From contig JAAUQI010000017.1 in the NCBI GenBank assembly GCA_012032345.1, positions 1 through 64,000 on the forward strand: a stretch of 64,000 bases of DNA. The letters are read 5' to 3'. This document shows positions 57,877 to 64,000 of this stretch, one piece after another. The notes under the pieces were generated by a model. It worked only from the letters and a program-made list of their open reading frames with translations, searched no databases and was not told the DNA's origin. Position 1 is the stretch's first letter, and every line of letters starts with the position of its first letter. Position numbers and translations under genes: made by a program. The DNA comes from Leptolyngbyaceae cyanobacterium RM1_1_2 (GTDB lineage Bacteria; Cyanobacteriota; Cyanobacteriia; Phormidesmidales; Phormidesmidaceae).

Positions 57877-58755
57877 ATGAGCTTGAAGCGCCTGTGGCGA
57901 CTGATCAAAGAAGCCTTTAAAGAATGGCAGGCAGACGACGCCTCTCGTCTAGCAGCTGCTTTAGCTTATTACACGGTGTTCTCGCTGGCACCGCTTTTGA
58001 TTTTGGTGATTGCGATCGCGGGCATAGTTTTTGACGCCAGTGCTGCCAAAGACCAGATTGTTGCTCAGATTCAGAGACTGGTTGGTTCAGAAGGTGCGTC
58101 CGTCATTGAAATGGCTTTACAAAATGCCAACAGACCTGGCTCTAACAGTGGCCTAGTGGCTACCCTTATCAGTCTCGGCGTATTGCTTTTTGGCGCATCT
58201 GGGGTTTTTGTCGAACTGCAGGCATCTCTAAATCAGGTTTGGAACGTCAAGGCCAAGCCCACGGAAGGTCTGATGAACATGTTACGCAAGCGATTTTTGT
58301 CGTTTGCCATGATCCTAGTAATTGGCTTTTTGCTACTGGTTTCCCTAGTTCTAAGCGCAGCGTTAGCAGCCTTGAGTAACTTCCTCAACGGCTGGATTGC
58401 TAACCTTGGCTGGCTCTGGCAGCTGGTTAACCTGGTTCTTTCAGTGGGGGTAACAACGCTGCTGTTTGCAATGATTTTCAAATACCTGCCGGATGTCAAG
58501 GTGACCTGGAAAGATGTTGCAGTCGGAGCGCTAATTACAGCAGTTCTGTTCACACTGGGCAAATTTTTAATTGGCCTCTACCTGGGCAACAGCAGCTTTG
58601 GCTCTACCTACGGCGCAGCTGGCTCAGTTGTAATCTTGCTGGCCTGGGTTTACTATTCGGCTCAAATTATGTTCTTTGGGGCAGAGTTTACGCAAGTTTA
58701 CGCCAGCCGCTACGGTTCCCGAATTGTGCCCGACGAACATGCGGTCAGCTACTGA
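57877..58755 (+). CDS. YihY/BrkB family membrane protein
   Basis: The ATG at 57877 is preferred over a TTG at 57847. The 292-residue protein has six membrane helices and the family motif LAAALAYYTVFSLAPLLILV near the start, then GASGVFVELQASLNQVWNVK, FKYLPDVKVTWKDVAVGALI and GSTYGAAGSVVILLAWVYYS. The family is widespread; it is not an RNase BN despite older names. Confidence 0.92.
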   Translation: MSLKRLWRLIKEAFKEWQADDASRLAAALAYYTVFSLAPLLILVIAIAGIVFDASAAKDQIVAQIQRLVGSEGASVIEMALQNANRPGSNSGLVATLISLGVLLFGASGVFVELQASLNQVWNVKAKPTEGLMNMLRKRFLSFAMILVIGFLLLVSLVLSAALAALSNFLNGWIANLGWLWQLVNLVLSVGVTTLLFAMIFKYLPDVKVTWKDVAVGALITAVLFTLGKFLIGLYLGNSSFGSTYGAAGSVVILLAWVYYSAQIMFFGAEFTQVYASRYGSRIVPDEHAVSY

Positions 58756-59055
58756 GCGATCGCGTTTCGCCATTTTCCCTCCAGACAAGTCCTTTCACAA
58801 TCTCTACAGGATCGCTGTAGACTCTGAATAACTTTAAACGTTGCCTCATTTGGGGAGCATTAATCTCCAGGTTTTTATAGCAGTCCTAAATTATTTGTGG
58901 GAAGAGAGAGTTGTGAAAGGACTTTCCCTATGAGAAAGTCTCACAATTCAAATAGGATCGCTACAGTAAGTAACTAACTTTGACAGAGTTGCATTGATGC
59001 CCGTCTAAGCTAGTATTATTTTAAAAAAATGCATTGTCGAGCTTAAGAGGTAGCG
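58756..59055. repeat. 300-bp repeat-rich leader region upstream of infC
   Basis: It contains family B repeat in inverted orientation (58876-58923: TATAGCAGTCCTAAA to GTGAAAGGACT). It also has a short direct repeat, AAGTCCTTTCACAATCTC... AGGATCGCTGTAG at about 58791-58820 and AAGTCTCACAATTC... AGGATCGCTACAG at about 58937-58965. No gene is present. This stretch is the leader of infC, so repeat insertion close to its control region is worth noting. Confidence 0.6.
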
Positions 59056-59544
59056 ATCATAGCCAAGCAACCACTGATTAATCGTCAAATCAAGTCTCCT
59101 CAAGTTCTTTTAATTGACCACGAGAACAGCAATCGCGGTTTGATAGACACTCGTGAGGCTTTACAACTGGCTGAAGAAGTTGGACTTGACCTTGTGGTGG
59201 TTTCCCAGGGTAAGGACGCTCCAGTCGTCAAAATTTTAGACTACGGCAAACATCAGTATCAGCAAAAGAAACGACAGCGCCAAAGTTCTAAGCCCACTGT
59301 TAAAGAAGTCAAGCTGCGCCCCAATATCGGTGAGTCTGACTACAAGCTGCGGATTGACAAGGCTGTTCAATGGCTGAGCAAGGGTGACTCAGTAAAGTTC
59401 TTGATTCGCCTGCGAGGGCGGGAGCACCAGCACCGCGATCGCGCTGCTGAATTGCTCGATCGGGTAGTGCAAGATCTAGGAGAGGCAGGTAAAGTTCAGG
59501 CTTTAGACAGACGCGCCCTGATGGTTCAGGTGATTCCAGCCTAG
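59056..59544 (+). CDS. infC: translation initiation factor IF-3, with non-standard start codon
   Basis: The frame is open from 59047, and its first ATG or GTG-type codon that is canonical is a TTG at 59140, far too late. The conserved protein starts IAKQPLINRQIKSPQVLLID, so the start must be ATC (59056) or ATA (59059). AAGAGG lies five to eight bases upstream. The ATC start gives 162 residues. The body shows REALQLAEEVGLDLVVVSQ, KILDYGKHQYQQKKRQRQ and VKFLIRLRGREHQHRDRAAE, the IF3 N and C domains. A rare start codon in infC is known to let IF3 repress its own translation in E. coli (AUU). Confidence 0.9.
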   Translation: MIAKQPLINRQIKSPQVLLIDHENSNRGLIDTREALQLAEEVGLDLVVVSQGKDAPVVKILDYGKHQYQQKKRQRQSSKPTVKEVKLRPNIGESDYKLRIDKAVQWLSKGDSVKFLIRLRGREHQHRDRAAELLDRVVQDLGEAGKVQALDRRALMVQVIPA

Positions 59545-59575
59545 TCGGATGTGCTAGGTTTTGACTGCGCTAAGG

Positions 59576-60241
59576 CTAGCTAGCTGAAGCTGGCATAGTC
59601 TGATAGGGCAGATGGCGGTAATACTTAGGAAAGGTATCTAGGCGTACATGCAGCCAGTAGACGCCTAATCCAGAGGTGCTAATCCAGAGTGGCTGTCTGC
59701 CCTGCTCGTTGAGGAGTGCTGTGGCCCTGCGCCCAACTGTTTTCCATAGAGCATGAGCCTGACTGGCAGGCGCTGACCTGACAAAAGCTGCCAGGTGAGC
59801 GTATTGCTGCCCCGCAGACCCCCAGCCAGGAACCACCAGCAAAGTATCTCCTTTAAGACTTGGAAACGCCTCGATCTGATTAACCTGTTCGCCGCGATCG
59901 CGGCCAATATAGTCTGCAAACGCCTCAGGCGCTGCTGTCACCTCAGCTAGCCGGGGGCTGTCGATCACACAGCATTCAAAAGGCAGCAATAGCGTTTCTC
60001 CGCTGAGCGGCGGCGTTTCCCAGAAGAAAGCCGCGTAGGGCAGGTCAGCCAAAGACTGAGTAAATAATTGGCGAAACTCCGGGTTCTGCTGCCAGCCTGA
60101 TAGCACATCGCTCCAGCCTAAAGCTGTGCCTGATTCAGCTCTAGTCAGCCAGAGCCGTTGGCGATCGCTGGCGATCGCTTCTAAGAAAATTGCAAAGTTA
60201 CCCTGCTCGGAATACTGCGAGGAAGCGGTAGAGAATGTCAT
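59576..60241 (-). CDS. hypothetical protein, possibly DUF6940
   Basis: A 221-residue soluble protein: LTRAESGTALGWSDVLSGWQ, YAAFFWETPPLSGETLLLPF, VPGWGSAGQQYAHLAAFVRS, and the C-terminal YWLHVRLDTFPKYYRHLPY. This wording resembles a conserved bacterial family annotated as DUF6940, but the match is from memory. No catalytic motif stands out. It converges on infC, separated by 31 bp. Confidence 0.7.
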   Translation of the reverse strand: MTFSTASSQYSEQGNFAIFLEAIASDRQRLWLTRAESGTALGWSDVLSGWQQNPEFRQLFTQSLADLPYAAFFWETPPLSGETLLLPFECCVIDSPRLAEVTAAPEAFADYIGRDRGEQVNQIEAFPSLKGDTLLVVPGWGSAGQQYAHLAAFVRSAPASQAHALWKTVGRRATALLNEQGRQPLWISTSGLGVYWLHVRLDTFPKYYRHLPYQTMPASAS

Positions 60242-60361
60242 AGAAAGGAAGCCCTTGAGTACTTAAACAGACTGCCAGCTTTAGAGAATGTCTTAAAAGT
60301 CTCCTGTGAGATATTGTCTCCCTGCATGAAGACGGCCTACAGCTTTTGGCTACTAGGCTAG

Positions 60362-60381
60362 AGCGTGATCCTGGTCACGCT
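60362..60381. promoter_or_regulatory. CRP-like palindrome
   Basis: AGCGTGA (60362-60368), six-base spacer TCCTGG, and TCACGCT (60375-60381) form a perfect 7-bp inverted repeat. The core GTGA-N6-TCAC is the pattern recognised by CRP/FNR-family regulators such as cyanobacterial SyCRP1. It lies 148 bp before the next gene (60530), far for direct RNA polymerase contact. Confidence 0.5.
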
Positions 60382-60441
60382 GTACCTCCAATTTAGATCA
60401 CGTCGTTACTAACAGTTCATCACAGACTGGCGTTACCAATA

Positions 60442-60461
60442 TCACAGTGATACCGCTGTGA
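60442..60461. promoter_or_regulatory. second palindrome, TCACAG-N8-CTGTGA
   Basis: Arms of six bases are perfect and the pair lies 69 bp before the start codon at 60530. Several further half sites (ATCAC) occur at about 60397, 60418 and 60463. Together they suggest an operator cluster for the small gene. Confidence 0.4.
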
Positions 60462-60529
60462 CATCACGGAAAGTTTAGGGCGAACCTTAGATACTAAGAC
60501 TATCCCCCAAGACCCACGGCTCTACCACC

Positions 60530-60733
60530 ATGTATGCTCAAGCTACCCTCCCCGTTTCCGCTCTCGAACAGCTAGTTGACGAAATCCGTCTTTCTCGCAA
60601 AATTACGCGACAGAATCAGTGGCTGCTGATGCGTTTGCTTAGCAATCAGCTAGAACTCAACACCCATCAGGCAGCGCTGGTACGCAAAATGCACGAGTGG
60701 CTCCAGCAGGGCCGAGTTCGCGTTGTGGACTAA
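60530..60733 (+). CDS. small conserved cyanobacterial protein, unknown
   Basis: A 67-residue, mostly helical protein: TLPVSALEQLVDEIRLSRKI and NQWLLMRLLSNQLELNTHQA, then VRKMHEWLQQGRVRVVD. I have no family name for it, but the pattern is typical of short cyanobacterial proteins. It lies downstream of the palindromes and 31 bp upstream of another small gene. Confidence 0.65.
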   Translation: MYAQATLPVSALEQLVDEIRLSRKITRQNQWLLMRLLSNQLELNTHQAALVRKMHEWLQQGRVRVVD

Positions 60734-60764
60734 GCATATTTACTTTTTTTTGGAGTCTGCTACT

Positions 60765-60890
60765 ATGGCAAAGCCCAGCTGTGCACCGCTCAAAACAAAC
60801 CCATTTATTTCCCGGCGCGATCCTAAGACAGGTAAGTGGCAGGTAATTTTGCTAAAAGATGGTGCTTTCTGCCTTAGACCAAGCCTGTAG
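60765..60890 (+). CDS. very small protein (41 residues)
   Basis: ATG 60765 (GGAG ten bases upstream) to TAG 60888-60890 encodes a basic protein with KTNPFISRRDPKTGKWQVIL. The phrase LKTNPF...RDPKTGKW recurs in short cyanobacterial proteins as far as I recall. It follows the 67-residue gene by 31 bp and is probably in one operon with it. Function unknown. Confidence 0.6.
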   Translation: MAKPSCAPLKTNPFISRRDPKTGKWQVILLKDGAFCLRPSL

Positions 60891-60956
60891 CCCCCAACCA
60901 CGTCAACAGTTTTAGCATACGCTACCGTGAAAGCTGTGCGGGTGGCCTGGAAAAAA

Positions 60957-61358
60957 CTAGTGCTGGCTCAGCGCCGCCATCAAAGCTGATAAAGCCTGAT
61001 CTTCAGATGGAGTCACCTTGCGATCGAGTAGAGCAATGCTCACCGCCTTGGGCAAAGCGATCGCGGCTACGTCACCATCGAGCGCTTCCATCAGCAAGTC
61101 GAGCGACTGAGGTACTTTCAACGCTGCTCCAATACCGTCAATCAGGCCCGCTTCAAACCCCATCGTCTGTAGGTGAGAGCGAACACCAAGCCAGCCAACA
61201 GGCCCTGCCGGATTACCCACCTGAATCACATAGGCCAGCAGCCGCTGTAGCTGTGACTGCTGTTTGGGCGTAAAGCCAGCGATCGCCTGCAGGCTGCTTT
61301 TTTCACCAGCTTCAGCATGAAGATGCTGCAAAATTTTATCCCAGTCAGCAATCTCCAA
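60957..61358 (-). CDS. hypothetical helical protein
   Basis: The frame begins with TTG (61358); no ATG or GTG is available before an in-frame stop. If one base were removed in CCCTTCG just upstream, an ATG at 61377 would come into frame and give MARPSYLEIADWDKILQHLH, a natural-looking N-terminus. The 133 residues include EKSSLQAIAGFTPKQQSQLQ and PKAVSIALLDRKVTPSEDQA, a helical pattern like TerB/tellurite-type proteins, but no family is certain. Confidence 0.6.
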   Translation of the reverse strand: MEIADWDKILQHLHAEAGEKSSLQAIAGFTPKQQSQLQRLLAYVIQVGNPAGPVGWLGVRSHLQTMGFEAGLIDGIGAALKVPQSLDLLMEALDGDVAAIALPKAVSIALLDRKVTPSEDQALSALMAALSQH

Positions 61359-61479
61359 GTACGAAGGGTCTTGCCATGGCTATGACCGGGGGCAGTTGTA
61401 CTCTTTCATTATGCTGGCCTTCATTTTGGATTGGTATGAGCATCCCTAGCCTAGCTGAAAGACTGAATCCACCAGCAAA

Positions 61480-63302
61480 TTACTTGTTGACGAATCCTGC
61501 CGCAACCCCTTCTTCTGGGTTTCTGAGAACTACATTCTCTCTAGGTGAGGCAGCACAGGGCAGGTAAGAATACCAGCACAAATTTAGTAAATCTTGAGGG
61601 GACGATTTAGGATAAAAGAAACTGATTTGGTTGACTTCTTGAAAGAGTATAGTTGCGCCAGGTAAAAGCGGGGGAAGTAACAAACCTGATTTTTTCAAGA
61701 AAGGCTGATGGAAACAGATAGCTAAAGCTATGCCCAGGAAGAATACCGTGGCTCCATAAACGTACTTTTCCCAGAATAAAAAATGTCTATTTAGAAAGAA
61801 AAACATTTGGTTTTCTGTTAAAGGTAGAGCTTTGCGATCGCTTTGACGAGAACGAATTAAGTAAGCTGCTCTTTTCGATAAATACACAGCAAACCAACAG
61901 GGGACAATCAAAAAATAACCTATTCCAAATCTAAGAATATTATCGTGGCTAGTAAGCATTAAAAAAGAGATTCCTGATAGCCCAAACGCAGGTACCCAAA
62001 TATCTGCTGTAGTGCCTGAGCGAATTGCCTTCACAAGAAAATAAGCTCCCAGCCAGAATGAAATGCAGCTTAGAACTAAAACAATCAAAAGTTTAGGAGA
62101 AGACGAAAATAAATACAGCCATTTTTGAACAAAACTGCTATCTTCGACAACACCCTGAGTAATCATCTCTAACTCTTGTATGCTATCAGCTTCTTCAACC
62201 AGCCAGGGCACATCTAAACACATAAATCTAGACGGGTAAAGCGGACATCCAGATGAGATAACGCTGAGTGCTATGAAAGGTGACAGCAAGGTCAACGAAA
62301 ACAGTCCAGAAAATATCCAGCGGCGAAGGTTTAAGCCATCTTTAAGGCTGTAGACTAAAATACTGACAGCTAGCAGTGGTAAAGCAGTTATCTTTATTGT
62401 AACAGCGGCAGTGGATAAGAAAAGCAAAGCTACGCGCTCGTCAATAACAGGAGGTCTTGCTTCAGCTTTAGACCCTGATTTTGTAGTATCTATCGTGATA
62501 GCTATAGTAAGCCAGATAATGATGCCAGTTATGAAGCTCACTGGAACATCAGGAGAGAATGAGACCACGATGAATGCCCCCTTGGCTGTAATAAGGGGCT
62601 GAATCAGAATGTAGTTAAGTACAAGAAGAAATAAGAATATCAAAAGAAAGCCATCGGCAATTTCCAGTGCCTTTCTACGTAGCTTAAAGATCAGATAAAA
62701 GACATGAAGAACGGCTATAAATAGAATGAAGCCGTTGGTTACTGCGCCTATGCGATCGCCTAAAAAAGTATTTATTAAAGAAGCCGAGAAAGCAAACCAG
62801 GATGAGACCTTACCGAGATGGGAGTTAATAAGGGCAATACCGGGAACTGCGCCAAAATCAGAAAGCCATCGGATGGAACCTAATGGTAATTGCCTGTGTC
62901 ATACCAGATAATTTGCTGACTTAGAAAAATAGCTACGAAAGCAAATATGCCAAAGATAGCCACAGCAGAGATAATCGTCCAAATCTTCGACGAAAATAAG
63001 GAATCTGACAGAAAAGATGGCAAAAGTGATAGCTTAAGTAATCGCCTTTGCGTTTTGAGGTCAAACAATGAAAGACCAGCAGTTCCCAGATAAAAAGTTA
63101 ATGCAGTGGGTAAAAAGATTGGAAAAACAATTGATAAAGCGGTAAATGCCATACAGAAAAAAGAAATGCCTAGCCAGACTGCTAAGAAAATCAGATTGCC
63201 ACTGTCTCCAAAACGGTTGATTTTCAGAAGACTTGCCAAAGCTGAACCCACCGGGAAGCAGGTTGCAAGCAAAAACATCCAGGCGATGAAAAAATATAGC
63301 AT
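61480..63302 (-). pseudogene. large multi-pass membrane protein (LIC_10190-like), frameshifted
   Basis: The first frame (ATG 63302) reads MLYFFIAWMFLLATCFPVGS, then DTGNYH and stops. At 62881-62883 one base is missing: restoring it gives LGSIRWLSDFGAVPGIALIN and joins to LIFLFLLVLNYILIQPLITA and the rest, ending at 61480. The combined protein is about 606 residues with 12 or more membrane helices. The pair of phrases YDTGNYHLGSIRWL and INSHLGKVSSWFA is typical of bacterial membrane proteins annotated LIC_10190 (polysaccharide- or sugar-related, unknown activity). The gene could be intact in the real genome. Confidence 0.75.
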
Positions 63303-63579
63303 TTTGATTCTTCAAAGTACGGGAATCGAGAGCGTCGTTTTATTCTCTAGAGACTACTTCAAAGCACAGCTTTCAGGTTTAAGGACTCCTGTGGACACCC
63401 AGGTGAGATGAAACTACCCATCAAAACCCTCTCTCAGCTCCTCCCTTCAAATAGCTTGAGAGAGCCAACATAGATAGGTTCACGTTTCTGTAGCAACTAA
63501 GCTGTTACAGAATAAACAGAACGTTACTTTGTGAAGCTTAATTCTATTGTGTTTGAGCCGAATATCCGTTTAATTTAAT

Positions 63580-63670
63580 ACCAATTACGTTTGAAAATTT
63601 ATTTATTGAATGCTCAAAACTTTTTAGCAGTGGGGCTTTGAGAAATTATAAAGACGCGCACTATATAAAA
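63580..63670 (+). repeat. ACCAATTAC...GACGCGCACT repeat (family C), copy 2
   Basis: It matches 34291-34380 in order and spacing of the shared words ACCAATTAC, TTGAAT, AAACTT, GGCTTT, AGAAAT and GACGCGCACT. It lies 30 bp before the HIP1 hairpin. Confidence 0.6.
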
Positions 63671-63693
63671 AAACGGTGTGAGCAACCCAAAAA

Positions 63694-63723
63694 AGGCGAT
63701 CGCAGTATTCATTGCGATCGCCT
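63694..63723. repeat. inverted HIP1 hairpin
   Basis: AGGCGATCGCA (63694-63704) and TGCGATCGCCT (63713-63723) form a perfect 11-bp stem with loop GTATTCAT. Each arm contains one complete HIP1 octamer GCGATCGC. No T-run follows, so it is not a normal intrinsic terminator. Confidence 0.7.
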
Positions 63724-64000
63724 GGAAACAGAAGTCAAGAAGCAACACTGAGTTTCGGATGTTGCCAATACTCAGCAGCGGAAATTCACCCTGTATTGGC
63801 GAGTAAATATTCCCCAATAGAGTCGCAGGGAGCGCTGACGGTTTTGGCTTCGACTCCGCTCAGGCCGCCTAGTCCATGAGACGGTTGCCTGCCGTAGCTA
63901 GATTAATGCCTCGCAGTAGGGGTAATGATTTTTTGACTACGGCAAATGGAGGAAGCTACCGGGTAAGCCTAGGACACTTGCTGAAAGTACTTAGTCATCA

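Larger units (their letters stand above)
63303..64000. other. 698-bp intergenic end region
   Basis: No gene is supported. An open frame on the reverse strand at 63614-63817 crosses a repeat and a hairpin and is not credible. The region holds family C repeat copy 2 (63580-63670), the HIP1 hairpin (63694-63723), and the motif CGACTCCGCTCAGG near 63850, which recurs around 18408. The next gene lies outside the window. Confidence 0.5.

Noticed and set aside
63614-63817. 67-codon reverse open frame at the window end
   Set aside because: It crosses the family C repeat and the HIP1 hairpin.

Overview
The window comes from a cyanobacterial chromosome. The evidence is the very dense HIP1 octamer (GCGATCGC), together with genes found almost only in cyanobacteria and plastids: a Ycf35/DUF1257 gene with its DUF2997 partner, a DUF3038-DUF4335 pair, DUF1824, a NarM-type nitrate reductase-associated protein, a TIGR02450 Trp-rich protein and a Calvin-cycle class II aldolase. 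Gene content suits a Leptolyngbya- or Synechococcales-like genome, but the sequence alone does not fix the genus.

Layout. 1-195 is the tail of an IS630-type transposase, followed by about 860 bp of repeat-bearing intergenic DNA. 1058-18303 is a surface-polysaccharide locus. It holds a complete four-gene Kdo pathway (kdsD-kdsB-kdsA-kdsC, translationally coupled), a GT-B protein of unclear specificity, two GT4 glycosyltransferases, a nucleotide-sugar epimerase, an O-acyltransferase, a WecB/TagA/CpsF transferase, an outer-membrane export protein (Wza type) and a Wzc-type tyrosine autokinase. A divergent Ser/Thr kinase sits inside it. 18556-25923 is mixed housekeeping: an ATP-grasp ligase, S-formylglutathione hydrolase, YgfZ, GNAT, GtrA, DUF1824, radC, a cupin and aroC. 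25932-28743 is a cell-wall block with bactofilin, an M23 peptidase and an M15 peptidase. 28822-38218 holds tRNA-Pro, hemB, tRNA-Lys, the aldolase and pntA/pntB. 38233-51754 carries an SDR, a Cache/HAMP histidine kinase, DUF3038/DUF4335, the ferredoxin/Ycf35/DUF2997 set, NarM, a ZIP-like transporter with an inserted cyclic-nucleotide domain, an Hsp70-like protein and a TauE exporter. 51789-54009 is decayed accessory DNA: a broken VapBC-like pair and the fused start fragments of a defence/restriction island. 54229-63302 has an aminotransferase, a TPR protein, DUF1206, YihY, infC, several unknown genes and a large membrane protein.

How the genes work together. The Kdo genes make CMP-Kdo from ribulose-5-phosphate. 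The glycosyltransferases, epimerase and acyltransferase would build and decorate a polymer, and the Wza/Wzc pair would control its length and export. No Wzx flippase, Wzy polymerase, ABC exporter or recognisable Kdo transferase is visible here. M23, bactofilin and M15 would act together on peptidoglycan.

The strongest cross-window signal is a set of about ten apparent one-base frameshifts, most of them at homopolymers or duplicated bases, in otherwise well-conserved genes (near 7188, 20330, 26317, 26425, 48287, 52350, 53055, 53200, 53711 and 62882). Some are probably sequencing or assembly errors; those in the accessory island may be real decay. At least four small dispersed repeat families (MITE-like) also recur within the window. 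I found no CRISPR array, rRNA, complete IS or prophage.
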